Below, piece after piece: positions 43,938 to 52,675 of a DNA stretch of 64,000 nucleotides. The stretch covers positions 62,001-126,000 of the forward strand of contig NZ_AUIS01000005.1 of NCBI RefSeq assembly GCF_000423825.1, given 5' to 3'. The stretch is from Thermithiobacillus tepidarius DSM 3134. GTDB lineage: Bacteria; Pseudomonadota; Gammaproteobacteria; Acidithiobacillales; Thermithiobacillaceae. Position numbers and translations under genes: made by a program. Each line of letters opens with the position of its first letter. Position 1 is the stretch's first letter. Below the pieces are notes generated by a model. That model searched no databases. It saw only the letters and a list, made by a program, of their open reading frames with translations, and was not told the origin of the DNA.

Positions 43938-44444
43938 TCAGCGTTCGCGCAAATAATACACGTAGTCCATTTCCGGCGCCGCTGCGCCCAATTGGGTCAG
44001 CAGCGTGCTGGCTTGGCCGCGGTGGTGGGCGGCGTGGTTGAAGAGATGGAAGAGGAGTTCGGCGACCTGGCCCGCCTGCGGCGTGCCGTCGAGGCGGACA
44101 TAGCGGCAGGTGTCCTGAAAGCGGGCTTCGGGCTGCGTCGCCAGCCAGCGGGCCATATCGGCGAATTCGGCAGCCAGGGCCGCGCGCAGTTCGCCACGGC
44201 TGCCGGTGAGCGTGTCATGAAAGCTGAATGCGCTTGCCGGCCGCCCCTCCAGCCGCGCCCGCCACAGCCGGGTGACCAGCAGAATGTGATCCAGGGTGTG
44301 GTGCAAGCTGCCGAAGAAGGCGCCGCGCGGCGCGTGCCAATCGGCCTCGCTCAGCGCCGCCGCCGCTGCGAACAGGCGCTCGTGGGCCCACTGCTGGTAG
44401 CATGCCAGGTCAGCGAAATGGGCCTGCCATGTCGATGCCGGCAT
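43938..44444 (-). CDS. DinB-family protein
   Basis: 168 residues from ATG 44444. Four-helix DinB fold: ACYQQWAHERLFAAAAALSEADWHAPRGAFFGSLHHTLDHILLVTRLW (first metal His in HTLDHIL) and HAAHHRGQASTLLTQLG (His pair) supply the three-His metal site. Family includes thiol transferases and hydrolases (bacillithiol or mycothiol S-transferases and others). Immediately follows the TlpA-like gene (5-bp gap), so the two may be one operon. Function not defined. Confidence 0.85.
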   Translation of the reverse strand: MPASTWQAHFADLACYQQWAHERLFAAAAALSEADWHAPRGAFFGSLHHTLDHILLVTRLWRARLEGRPASAFSFHDTLTGSRGELRAALAAEFADMARWLATQPEARFQDTCRYVRLDGTPQAGQVAELLFHLFNHAAHHRGQASTLLTQLGAAAPEMDYVYYLRER

Positions 44445-44448
44445 AATC

Positions 44449-44970
44449 TCAGCCTTGGGCCAGCAGGGAGCGGATCTTGGCGGCCATGGCCTCGCGACTG
44501 ATGACGCCGAGCTTGCGTTCGACGATGCGGCCCTGGGCATCGATCAGGAAGGAGGTGGGCACCAGGTTGACGCCACCGAAGCCTTCGGCCGCCTTGCCTT
44601 CGGTATCGAGGGCGATGACATAGGGCATGCCCATCTGCGCGACCATGTTGCGCACCCGCTGCGGGTCGTCGTATTTCATGGTCATGCCCACGACGGCGAA
44701 GCCCTGGGGGCCGAATTCCTGATGCAGCTTGATGAGATCGGGAATTTCCTCCACGCAGCCGGGACAGTCGGTGGCCCAGAAATTCACCAGCACGGGCTTG
44801 CCGCGATAGGCCGCCAAGTCGAAGCGGCCGCCGTCGAGGGTCGGCGTGCTCACGGGCGGCGCCTTGGCGGCGAAGATCTGCCCGCCCTGCGGGGACAGCC
44901 ACAGGAAGGCGGCCACGGCGATGATCACCAGCACCACGAGGCCGCCCACGATTTCTTTCATCTTGCCCAT
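44449..44970 (-). CDS. Membrane-anchored TlpA-like thiol:disulfide oxidoreductase
   Basis: 173 residues: N-terminal membrane anchor (about 8-27), thioredoxin domain with active site ATDCPGCVEEIPDLIKL (CPGC about 68-71), GFAVVGMTMKYDD, NLVPTSFLIDAQGRIVERK (cis-Pro). CPGC rather than CVPC/CEPC is a slight variant. Periplasmic side, probably reduces cytochrome c apoproteins or other Cys. Cotranscribed with the DinB gene downstream. Confidence 0.88.
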   Translation of the reverse strand: MGKMKEIVGGLVVLVIIAVAAFLWLSPQGGQIFAAKAPPVSTPTLDGGRFDLAAYRGKPVLVNFWATDCPGCVEEIPDLIKLHQEFGPQGFAVVGMTMKYDDPQRVRNMVAQMGMPYVIALDTEGKAAEGFGGVNLVPTSFLIDAQGRIVERKLGVISREAMAAKIRSLLAQG

Positions 44971-45188
44971 CAGTTTTCACCTGCTGTCGCGCAAACGCGC
45001 CGTCACGTTTCCTTAACTCAACAAAGATACTATTTCCCGATCGCGGCAGGCACAAGCGCGCCATCGGTCGCCAACCGCTCGCGGATGGAATTGGCGCCGA
45101 CGTGCCGGTTACGTTATGTTAAGCAGCAACAATCCTGCCAATCACTGGCTGCCATTATAAGGGCAACGCCCCGCACTGACACAATCGA

Positions 45189-46928
45189 ATGGATCTTTCC
45201 AACCAGCTCATCCTTGCCGCCGGCCTGCTGCTGCTGATCAGCGTGCTGAGCAGCGCCGTGTCGTCGCGCCTGGGCGCGCCGCTGCTGTTGGTCTTTTTGG
45301 TGGTGGGCATGCTGGCGGGCGTGGATGGCATCGGCGGCATCCGCTTCGATGACTACCAGGGCACGCACCTGGTGGGCAGCCTTGCCCTGGCGGTGATTCT
45401 CTTCGACGGCGGCCTGCACACGCACAAGGGGATTTTCCGGGTCGGCCTGCGCCCGGCGCTGACCCTGGCGACCTTGGGCGTGCTCATCACCGCCGGGGCG
45501 ACCGGCCTCTTCGCCGCCTGGCTGCTGGATCTCGGTTGGCTGGAGGGCTTGCTGCTCGGCGCCATCATCAGTTCCACCGATGCCGCCGCCGTCTTTTCCC
45601 TGCTGCGCTCCCATGGCATTGCGATAAAGGAGCGGGTCGGCGCCACCCTGGAGATCGAATCGGGCACCAACGACCCGATGGCCGTCTTTCTCACCATCGC
45701 CTTGGTGGAAATGCTGGCGGCCGGGCAGCGCTCCCTGGACTGGCACATCCTGGCCTTTTTCGTGCAGCAGATGGGCTTGGGCGGCCTCTTCGGCGTCGGC
45801 ATGGGCTTCGCCATGCTTTACCTGCTCAACCGCTTCACTCTGAGCGCCAAGGGGCTTTATCCGCTGCTGGCCCTTGCCGGGGCCGTGATGACTTTCGGTC
45901 TGACCAGCAGCCTCGGCGGCAGCGGCTTCCTGGCGGTCTACCTGGCCGGCCTGATCCTGGGCAACCGGCCGTTGCAGATGAAGCAGGACATCAGCAATTT
46001 TCACGTGGGCCTGGCCTGGCTGGCACAGATCGTCATGTTCCTGACCCTGGGGCTGCTGTCCGCGCCCAGCGATCTCGTCGACGTGGCCCCCCAAGGTCTC
46101 TTGATCGCATTGGTGCTGATGCTGATCGCCCGCCCCCTGGCCGTCTACGTGGGCCTGCAGCCGTTCCGCTTCCCGTGGCGGGAACAGGTTTTCATCGCCT
46201 GGGTCGGGCTGCGCGGCGCGGTGCCCATCATTCTCGCCATCTTCCCGCTGCTGGCGCAGTTGGAGCACGCCTATCTGATGTTCAACATCGCCTTTTTCGT
46301 GGTGTTGATATCCCTGCTCATCCAGGGCTGGACGGTGGCGCCGCTGGCGCGCTGGCTGCGACTGGAGGTGCCGCCCACCCACGGCCCGTTGCACCGGGTG
46401 GATCTGGGCTTTCTGGGCAATACCGATTACGAGCTGGCCGCCTACCGTCTGGAAGAGGACTGCCGTGCCCTGCAATACGCGCCCCTGCAGCTGCCGATGC
46501 CGAGCCAGGACAAGCCGGTGCTGGTGCTGCGCGGCAATCGGGTGATGCGTCTGCGCGAAGTGGACAAGCTGCTGCCCGGCGACATCCTTTACGTGCTGAC
46601 CCGGGCCGCCGACCTGAGCGGCCTCAACCGTCTCTTCTCCAAGCCGCCGCTGGGCAGCGATGCCAAGCGGCAGCGCTTCTTCGGCGAGTTCGAGATCAAC
46701 GGCGAGGCCCTCCTGGGCGACCTGGCCGCCCTGTACAGTCTGCCGGTGCCACCCGGCCAGGCGCAGACCAGCCTCTCGGACTTCATCTCCCGGGAGCTGC
46801 ATACCCGGCCGGTGGTAGGCGACCAGATCGCCGTGGGGCCGGTGCGCCTGATCGTCAAGGAACTGGAGGGCAACGCCATCAAGCGGGTGGGATTGAAGCT
46901 GGTGGACAGGAGGGAGACGGTCGGCTAG
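45189..46928 (+). CDS. Potassium/proton antiporter (CPA1, CvrA/NhaP2-like)
   Basis: 579 residues. About 12 transmembrane helices in the first 390 residues with CPA1 motifs FDGGLHTHKGIFR, AIISSTDAAAVFSLLRSHG (the TDAA family), and SGTNDPMAVFL (ND pair of the transport site); the cytoplasmic C-terminus (about 400-570) contains RCK_C/TrkA_C (DYELAAYRLEEDCRALQYAPLQLPM... VLVLRGNRVMRLREVDKLLPGDILYVL) and a CorC-like domain. Likely exports K+ (or Na+) in exchange for H+ and is gated by a nucleotide. Divergent from tlpA with about 218 bp between. Confidence 0.92.
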   Translation: MDLSNQLILAAGLLLLISVLSSAVSSRLGAPLLLVFLVVGMLAGVDGIGGIRFDDYQGTHLVGSLALAVILFDGGLHTHKGIFRVGLRPALTLATLGVLITAGATGLFAAWLLDLGWLEGLLLGAIISSTDAAAVFSLLRSHGIAIKERVGATLEIESGTNDPMAVFLTIALVEMLAAGQRSLDWHILAFFVQQMGLGGLFGVGMGFAMLYLLNRFTLSAKGLYPLLALAGAVMTFGLTSSLGGSGFLAVYLAGLILGNRPLQMKQDISNFHVGLAWLAQIVMFLTLGLLSAPSDLVDVAPQGLLIALVLMLIARPLAVYVGLQPFRFPWREQVFIAWVGLRGAVPIILAIFPLLAQLEHAYLMFNIAFFVVLISLLIQGWTVAPLARWLRLEVPPTHGPLHRVDLGFLGNTDYELAAYRLEEDCRALQYAPLQLPMPSQDKPVLVLRGNRVMRLREVDKLLPGDILYVLTRAADLSGLNRLFSKPPLGSDAKRQRFFGEFEINGEALLGDLAALYSLPVPPGQAQTSLSDFISRELHTRPVVGDQIAVGPVRLIVKELEGNAIKRVGLKLVDRRETVG

Positions 46929-46929
46929 C

Positions 46930-46945
46930 AGGCATTGCGCAATGC
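46930..46945. other. 16-bp perfect palindrome at the 3' end of the antiporter gene
   Basis: GGCATTGC-GCAATGCC sits 2 bp after the antiporter stop, between it and the convergent rdgB gene (stop at 47043). May be an mRNA end hairpin or a protein-binding site. No T-run. The remaining 97 bp show only further GC hairpins. Confidence 0.4.
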
Positions 46946-47042
46946 CGGGCCTCGGCCTGGGCTTCGCGGCTGCATGGGCGGCCGGCCTGTCGCCGAGGTC
47001 GTTGCCGCGGCATGCCAAGTCCGGTGCGCGACCGCGCTTGGC

Positions 47043-47636
47043 TCAGCCCTCGGCCCGCAGCCGCTCCAGCAGCGCCCTGACCGCCTGGCCGCGGTGACTG
47101 ATGCGGTTTTTGAGCGCGGGCTCCAGTTCGGCGGCGCTGCAGCCGTATTGGGGAACGTAGAAGACGGGATCGTAGCCGAAGCCGCCGCTGCCCTGCGCCG
47201 CTTTCAGGATGCGGCCGGGCCAGCGGCCCTCGGTGATGAGGGGCGCGGGGTCTTCGGCGAAGCGCAGCAGGACGAGGCTGCAGTGGAAGTGGGCGCTGCG
47301 CTGGTCCACGGGGACTTCGGCCAGGGCTTCCAGCAGCTTGGCGATGTTGGCGGCGCTGTCGGCGCCGGGGCCGGCATAGCGGGCGGAGTGGAGGCCGGGC
47401 ATGCCGTTGAGGGCGTCCACGCACAATCCGGAGTCGTCCGCCAAGGCCGGCAGGCCGGTGTGCTGGCTGGCGTGGCGGGCCTTGAGCAGCGCGTTTTCCA
47501 CGAAGGTCAGGCCGGTTTCGGCGGCCTCGGGCACGCCGAAGTCGCTCTGCGGGCGCAGATGGTAGCCGAGGGGCGCCAGCAGGGGAGCGAGTTCCGCCAC
47601 CTTGCCCTTGTTGTGGGTCGCCAGCACCAATTCCAT
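47043..47636 (-). CDS. rdgB: XTP/dITP diphosphatase (HAM1/RdgB)
   Basis: 197 residues. ELVLATHNKGKVAELAPLL (about 2-20), ALADDSGLCVDALNGMPGLHSARYAG (catalytic Asp about 68-95), GSGGFGYDPVFYVPQYGCSAAELEPALKNRISHRGQAVRALLE (nucleotide base and phosphate binding). It removes non-canonical ITP, XTP and dITP from the pool. Follows rph by 3 bp on the minus strand: the conserved rph-rdgB pairing. Confidence 0.96.
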   Translation of the reverse strand: MELVLATHNKGKVAELAPLLAPLGYHLRPQSDFGVPEAAETGLTFVENALLKARHASQHTGLPALADDSGLCVDALNGMPGLHSARYAGPGADSAANIAKLLEALAEVPVDQRSAHFHCSLVLLRFAEDPAPLITEGRWPGRILKAAQGSGGFGYDPVFYVPQYGCSAAELEPALKNRISHRGQAVRALLERLRAEG

Positions 47637-47639
47637 GCG

Positions 47640-48359
47640 CTAGCTCATCCCCAGGGCGGCCCGTTGCTCGGCGATCAAAGTCTCGATGCCCTGGCGCGCC
47701 AGCTGGGTCATGGCCAGCATCTGCTCCATGCTGAAGGGTGCGCCTTCGGCGGTGCCCTGCAGCTCGATGAACTGGCCGGCGCCGGTCATGACCACGTTCA
47801 TGTCGACTTCCGCCCGGCTGTCCTCGGCATAGTCGAGGTCGAGCACCGCCTGGCCATCGACCATGCCCACCGAGACCGCGGCCAGGAAGTCCTTGAGCGG
47901 CGACTGCTTGATCGCGCCGCGCTGGCGCAACACCATGAGCGCATCGGCCACGGCGACGAAGGCGCCGGTGATGCTGGTGGTGCGCGTGCCGCCGTCGGCC
48001 TGGAGCACGTCGCAGTCCACCCAGATGGTGCGCTCGCCCAAGGCCTGCAGGTTGATGACCGAGCGCAGGGAGCGGCCGATCAGTCGCTGGATTTCATGGG
48101 TGCGCCCGCCGATCCGGCCCTGGGCCGCCTCGCGCGCCACGCGCTCGCGGGTGGCGCGGGGCAGCATGCTGTACTCGGCCGTGAGCCAGCCCTGGCCCTT
48201 GCCGCGCAGGAACGGGGGGACCTTGTCTTCGACGCTGGCGGTACACAGCACCTGGGTATCGCCGCAGGAGATCAGCACGGAACCTTCCGCATGTTTGGTG
48301 AAGTGACGGGTAATCTTGATGTCGCGCAAGGCGTCAAAGGCTCGGCCGCTGGGTCGCAT
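47640..48359 (-). CDS. rph: Ribonuclease PH
   Basis: 239 residues. [45 protein letters not shown], the RNase PH fold, with [34 protein letters not shown] (phosphate and hexamer contacts) and [55 protein letters not shown]. Phosphorolytic 3' maturation of tRNA. Full length and intact (unlike the E. coli K-12 frameshifted form). rdgB follows in the same operon. A GATCTAGGAGGAT region gives the ribosome site. Confidence 0.97.
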   Translation of the reverse strand: MRPSGRAFDALRDIKITRHFTKHAEGSVLISCGDTQVLCTASVEDKVPPFLRGKGQGWLTAEYSMLPRATRERVAREAAQGRIGGRTHEIQRLIGRSLRSVINLQALGERTIWVDCDVLQADGGTRTTSITGAFVAVADALMVLRQRGAIKQSPLKDFLAAVSVGMVDGQAVLDLDYAEDSRAEVDMNVVMTGAGQFIELQGTAEGAPFSMEQMLAMTQLARQGIETLIAEQRAALGMS

Positions 48360-48867
48360 GCAATCCTCCTAGATCGGGAGGGGCATTCTACCCGCATCGC
48401 CGGGAATAGGGAAACCGGCGCGCCCGGGTCATGCGGGCACTTGCCTGGCCCGGCCGGCGCGAGCCGCTGCCCGCCGGCGCCGGATGGTTCAGTTGAAATT
48501 TTGCATTTGTCAATAGGCACTTGGTGGGAAGCGAAAGTGGTTCCGCGTGCCGCGATTTAAGCTAGAATGCTTTTTAAGTTGGCGCTGCTCCAGAGATTCA
48601 AGCCGAAGCCGAACGGCTGCAAGATTATTCCTGGCTGTCCTATTTCTCTTACAGTTTAACTTGGACTTTTTGGCTGGCTTTGGATGTGTCACGCCGCCGG
48701 GTATGCGCGTCAGGGCGTGTCGCGCCGGGTGCATCACCTGCGAAGCGGTCATGATACCCGCGGCAAGGGCGCGAGCGTGCCGTGACAAGAGCTCAGCTGC
48801 AAGCCACTGGCCTGCTTTGCCAGCATCCGGCAAATGGATTGCCATCACGAATCAGGGGATTGGCACG
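48360..48867. other. 508-bp intergenic region before the kinase-regulator genes
   Basis: An open frame spans 48547-48867 into the kinase, but its sequence (Cys/Arg-rich, no family) looks non-coding and is AT-richer than the genes. Elements: TAGAAT (48572-48577) with a poor -35; a single GTGACAA half-site (48782-48788), as in the sigma-54 palindromes; and CGGCAAATGGATTGCC (48828-48843), which has the exact GG-N10-GC spacing of a -24/-12 promoter but several off-consensus bases. Could hold a small RNA. No gene named. Confidence 0.45.
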
Positions 48868-49569
48868 GTGAAACAACCTATGGACCGAGAGCGACCTGAC
48901 TCAGACCGACAGGCATTGTGGGTGTCGCTTGCCGCTGTCTTGCACGATATCCGCAACCCGCTGCACAACACCACTTTGCTGGCCGAATCCCTGGGCGCCG
49001 AGGGGGTGGATCCTGCGCTGGTCCGGGATCAGATGCTGGAGCAGCTCGACCGCGTGCACTCGCGCATCAGCCGCGTCATGGCCCAAATGGCGGAGTTCGC
49101 TGGCGAGTCCCGGTGCCGGCCGGTGCGCCTGACCCAGATGGTCAGCGAAGCGGTTGCCCTGATCGAGCCCCAGGCCCGCGAGTTCGGCGTGTCCCTCGGC
49201 ATGGATTGCACCGACCAGCTCATGGTCAAGGCCAACCCGAGTTTCCTGGCCCAGGCATTGGAGCACCTGATGCTGAATTGCCTGGAGATCCTGGCCGGCC
49301 AGCCCGAGGACAAGCCCCGGCGGCTGTGGGTATCGGCCAAGCGGGAGAAGTCGTTGGTCTGGTTGTCCGTGCAGGATTCCGGTCCTGGCCTGCCCCCGGA
49401 AATCCTGCACTCGCCCTTCGAGCCGCTGGCGGCGCCCCGCTCCCGGGGCATGGGCTTGGGGCTCGCCCTTGCCCACGCCCTGGCGCGCGCCGGCGGCGGC
49501 GAGCTGACGTTGCATTGCACCAATGAGATGGGCACCCATTTTCGTATCCGACTGGAAGGAATGCCATGA
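48868..49569 (+). CDS. Histidine kinase lacking a sensor domain
   Basis: 233 residues from GTG 48868, favoured by AGGGGA 8 bp upstream (ATG 48880 is the alternative). It has no membrane helix and no sensor domain: it starts at DHp, VSLAAVLHDIRNPLHNTTLLAESLG (phosphoacceptor His about 25), then a CA domain with degenerate N box LEHLMLNCLEIL, G1 VQDSGPGLPPEIL and G2 SRGMGLGLALAHALARAGG. The receiver gene follows with a 4-bp overlap (ATGA). Since it has no own sensor, it must take its input from a partner, perhaps the hybrid kinase downstream. Confidence 0.88.
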   Translation: MKQPMDRERPDSDRQALWVSLAAVLHDIRNPLHNTTLLAESLGAEGVDPALVRDQMLEQLDRVHSRISRVMAQMAEFAGESRCRPVRLTQMVSEAVALIEPQAREFGVSLGMDCTDQLMVKANPSFLAQALEHLMLNCLEILAGQPEDKPRRLWVSAKREKSLVWLSVQDSGPGLPPEILHSPFEPLAAPRSRGMGLGLALAHALARAGGGELTLHCTNEMGTHFRIRLEGMP

Positions 49570-50159
49570 CTATGAGACAGGTATTGCTCATCGAGGATGA
49601 GGCGGTCGCTGCACAGACCTTGTGTCAATCCATGCAGGCATTCAATATCGAATGCCGTTGGGTCACCGACGTGGACGAGGCGCGCCGCGCACTCAAGGAA
49701 AAAGTGTACGACGCGGTGGTCACCGACATCGTGCTGGGTCCGGGCAAGCCGGACGGCATCGACATGGTGCGCGAGGTGGAGCGGACCGGCATGGTCGCGC
49801 CGGTGGTGGTGATCACCTCCTTCGCCGATCTGGACCGGGTCAAGGATGCGCTGAACCACGGCGCTTCCTACCTGCTGGAGAAGCCGTTCCGCGCCACGGA
49901 GCTGAAGCGCGTGCTGGATCGCATCTGGGAGGAGCCGCGCGGCCTGGTCGGCCTGCGCGAACGGGCCCTGGCCCACGAGAATCTGACCGAGAAGGAGCGG
50001 GAGGTGGCCCGCTTGCTGCTGAAGGGCCTGTCCACTCAGGAGATGGCCCACGTGACCGGCAACAGCGAGAAGACGCTCAAGCAGCATATCAGCCGCATTT
50101 ACGAGAAGTGCGGCGTGTCCAGCCGCGCCGAGTTCTTCCATTACATTTTCCCGACCTGA
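49566..50159 (+). CDS. Response regulator with LuxR-type DNA-binding domain
   Basis: 197 residues. Receiver domain: VLLIEDEAVAAQTLCQSM, phosphoacceptor Asp in DAVVTDIVLGPGKPDG (about 55), VITSFADLDRVKDALNHGASYLLEKPF (Thr/Ser and Lys about 108). C-terminal HTH_LUXR (about 130-190): NLTEKEREVARLLLKGLSTQEMAHVTGNSEKTLKQHISRIYEKCGVSSRAEFF. Directly after the kinase (overlap ATGA), so a classical two-component pair. Targets unknown; the stress island 2 kb downstream is the obvious candidate. Confidence 0.92.
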   Translation: MTMRQVLLIEDEAVAAQTLCQSMQAFNIECRWVTDVDEARRALKEKVYDAVVTDIVLGPGKPDGIDMVREVERTGMVAPVVVITSFADLDRVKDALNHGASYLLEKPFRATELKRVLDRIWEEPRGLVGLRERALAHENLTEKEREVARLLLKGLSTQEMAHVTGNSEKTLKQHISRIYEKCGVSSRAEFFHYIFPT

Positions 50160-50498
50160 GCGCTTGGCCGAGGATTTCGGAGTTCGTTGCCCGCGTTGCC
50201 GCTCCAGGCGGCAATGCGGGGGCTGCCAGCGGCCAGCGCCGGATGGCCGGTTGCGCCTGACGGCAGCGAGAATGGCATCGCCCATGGGAGCTGCGGCTGC
50301 CCGGCAGATGCCGCATGTCTTTGCTATATTCAATAGTTTGAGCGGGCGGGCGCGCCCGCCCGCCCCGGTGCCGATGCACCGTGCCGCCGCGGAGCGGTCG
50401 CCGGGCCCGCGGAAAAGCCGCGCGCATCGCAGCCAGGCTCGGCTGCTTGCCGCCGCTTTCCATTTTCGTATTTTCCCGATGCTTGCAAGTACCACGTC
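50160..50498. other. 339-bp intergenic region before hybrid kinase gene
   Basis: No gene seen. A -10-like TATATT (50325-50330) lacks a convincing -35. A perfect 22-bp GC-only palindrome GCGGGCGGGCG/CGCCCGCCCGC (50342-50363) lies just downstream, so it would fall at the very 5' end of any transcript. The rest is GC-rich with short hairpins. Confidence 0.45.
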
Positions 50499-52451
50499 AT
50501 GAACAACCCACTGAAGGTTCTCCACCTCGAAGACAACCCCCTGGATGCCGACTTGGTCCACTGGACCCTGGCCGCGGAAGGACTGCCCAACACCATCACG
50601 CGCGTCGAGACGCGGGACGCCTTCGCCGCCGCCCTGGAGGAGGAAGAGTTCGATCTCATCCTGGCAGACTATACCCTGCCGGCTTTCGACGGCATCAGCG
50701 CCCTGGCGATCGCCCGGGAGCGGCGGGCGCACATCCCCTTCATCATTCTGAGCGGGGTCATGGGCGAAGAGGTGGCCATCGAGACCCTGAAAAGCGGTGC
50801 CACCGACTACGTGCTCAAGCAGCGCATGTCGCGTCTGGTGCCTTCGGTGCGCCGGGCGCTGCAGCAGACCCAGGAGCGCCTGCAGCGGCAGCTGCTGGAG
50901 GAGAAGCTGCGCCTGCTGGAGAAGTCGGTCGAGCACCTGAACGACATCGTGATGATCATCGAGGTCGATTCGCCGGAGCACGCCGGGCCGAAAGTGGTGT
51001 TCGTGAACGACGCCTGCATTCAGCGCACCGGCTATACCCCGGAGGAGATCATCGGCCAGGCGCCGCCGACCTTCGAGGGGCCCAGGACCGATCCCGCCGC
51101 GCTGGAGCGCATCCGCACCGCCATGGCCAGCTTCCAGCCGGTGCGTGAGGAGCTCCTGAACTACACCAAGGACGGGCAGGAGTTCTGGATCGAACTGGAC
51201 ATCGTGCCAGTGGCCAATGCCCAGGGTCGCTTCACCCATTGGGTATCCATCGGCCGCGACATCACCGAGCGCAAGCGGGCGGAGGAGACGCGCCTGCGTT
51301 TGCAGGAGCAGCTCTATCATTCCCAGAAGATGGAGAGCATCGGCCTGCTGGCGGGCGGCGTCGCCCACGATTTCAACAATCTGCTGACCAGCATCCTGAG
51401 CAGTGCCGAGCTGGCGCAGGAGAGCCTGCCGGAAGTCCACCCGGCGCGAGAGGACCTGAAGACCATCATCAAGGCGGCCCTGCGTGCCTCCGGCCTGACC
51501 AAGGAGCTGCTGGCCTATGCCGGCGGTGGCCGGCGCAGCTCGGAGGTGGTGAACATCAACCACCTGGTCACCGACATGCTGGCCATCCTGCGCTCGCAGA
51601 TGCCCAAGTCCATTATCGTGCGCAAGGCGCTGCAGTCCGGTCTGCCGCCGGTGGAGGCGGACCCGGTGCAGATCCAGCAGGTCATCATGAATCTCTGCCT
51701 GAACGCCAGCGAGGCGATGAAGGACCATGGCGGCGTGCTGTCCATCACCACCGACCGGGTGATGCTGAACGAGGAGCAGACGCGCAAGTTCCGCAGCTTC
51801 AATCCGCCGGAGCCGGGTCTCTACGCCCTCTTCGAGGTCAGCGACACCGGTTCCGGCATGGATGCGGAAACGCAGAAGCGCATCTTCGAGCCCTTCTACT
51901 CGACCAAGACCCAGGGGCGCGGTCTGGGGCTGGCGGCGGTGCTGGGCATCATCAAAAGCCATCGCGGCGGCATCGAGGTGATGAGCGAGCCGGGCGAAGG
52001 CACGACGTTCACCGTCTACCTGCCGGCCACGGACAAGCCCTTCCCGGAGGAGATGGCCAAGCCCGCCGAAGTCGTGCACGGTCCGCATACCATTCTCTTC
52101 GTGGATGACGAGGAGATTCTGCGCGCCCTCGGCCAGCGCATCCTGGAACGCCTGGGCTACCGGGTCATCCTGGCGGCGGACGGCATCGAGGCGGTGCGCA
52201 TCTTCCAGGAGCACATGGAGGAGATCGACCTGGTCATCCTGGATCTGTCCATGCCGCGCAAGGGTGGCGAGGATACCTACCACGAGATCTCCCAGATCCG
52301 CCCGGACATCAAGGTCATCCTGTGCAGCGGCTATGACGAATCCACGGCCAACGAGAAGATCGTGGGCGACAATCTGGTGGGCCTGATCCAAAAGCCGTTC
52401 GAGATGAACGTCTTCGCCCGCGCGGTGCATGCCGCCCTGGAGCAGCCTTAA
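50499..52451 (+). CDS. Hybrid kinase: receiver-PAS-histidine kinase-receiver
   Basis: 650 residues. N-terminal receiver (1-125: VLHLEDNPLDADLVHW, Asp in LILADYTLPAFDG, Lys in YVLKQRM), coiled linker, PAS (about 145-255: IEVDSPEHAGPKVVFVNDACIQRTGYTPEEIIGQAPPTFEG), DHp with phosphoacceptor His in GGVAHDFNNLLTSIL (about 287), CA with NLCLNASEAMK, VSDTGSGMDAET, GRGLGLAAVLGIIKSH, then a C-terminal receiver (about 530-645: ILFVDDEEILRALG, Asp in LVILDLSMPRKGG, Lys in IQKPF). Cytoplasmic; no transmembrane segment. Input through the first receiver suggests it is a mid-chain phosphorelay node; the response regulator upstream is a plausible partner. Confidence 0.93.
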   Translation: MNNPLKVLHLEDNPLDADLVHWTLAAEGLPNTITRVETRDAFAAALEEEEFDLILADYTLPAFDGISALAIARERRAHIPFIILSGVMGEEVAIETLKSGATDYVLKQRMSRLVPSVRRALQQTQERLQRQLLEEKLRLLEKSVEHLNDIVMIIEVDSPEHAGPKVVFVNDACIQRTGYTPEEIIGQAPPTFEGPRTDPAALERIRTAMASFQPVREELLNYTKDGQEFWIELDIVPVANAQGRFTHWVSIGRDITERKRAEETRLRLQEQLYHSQKMESIGLLAGGVAHDFNNLLTSILSSAELAQESLPEVHPAREDLKTIIKAALRASGLTKELLAYAGGGRRSSEVVNINHLVTDMLAILRSQMPKSIIVRKALQSGLPPVEADPVQIQQVIMNLCLNASEAMKDHGGVLSITTDRVMLNEEQTRKFRSFNPPEPGLYALFEVSDTGSGMDAETQKRIFEPFYSTKTQGRGLGLAAVLGIIKSHRGGIEVMSEPGEGTTFTVYLPATDKPFPEEMAKPAEVVHGPHTILFVDDEEILRALGQRILERLGYRVILAADGIEAVRIFQEHMEEIDLVILDLSMPRKGGEDTYHEISQIRPDIKVILCSGYDESTANEKIVGDNLVGLIQKPFEMNVFARAVHAALEQP

Positions 52452-52481
52452 GCTGCGCCTCCCTCCCCCTTTGGTCCGAAT

Positions 52482-52500
52482 GGGGCCCGCGACGGGCCCC
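52482..52500 (+). terminator. Hairpin after the hybrid kinase gene
   Basis: GGGGCCCG / CGGGCCCC with a 3-nt loop, 31 bp after the kinase stop, without a T-run. Weak terminator or stability hairpin. The remaining 175 bp to the next gene show no clear promoter. Confidence 0.4.
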
Positions 52501-52675
52501 CGGCTCGGAACTCTCTCAGCCGCACGAAGCTCTCACAGGTTAAGGTCGTCCAAGGGCCTGCCGGTCGGTTGGGCGCAGCGTGCAGGACTGCCTGCTGTCC
52601 GCCTGCCCGATCCGGTTGCGTCGCCACTGGGCAAATCTCGTGAAAGTAGACAAAACCGACACAGGGAGCGGCGAT

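Noticed and set aside
48547-48867. N-terminal extension of the kinase gene by about 107 residues
   Set aside because: Cys/Arg-rich, unlike any sensor domain, no ribosome site at 48547, whereas GTG 48868 has AGGGGA upstream.
49029-52430. 1133-codon open frame on the minus strand opposite the kinase genes
   Set aside because: Opposite to clear kinase and receiver domains; low-complexity His/Leu/Gln-rich, no family; a typical high-GC artefact.
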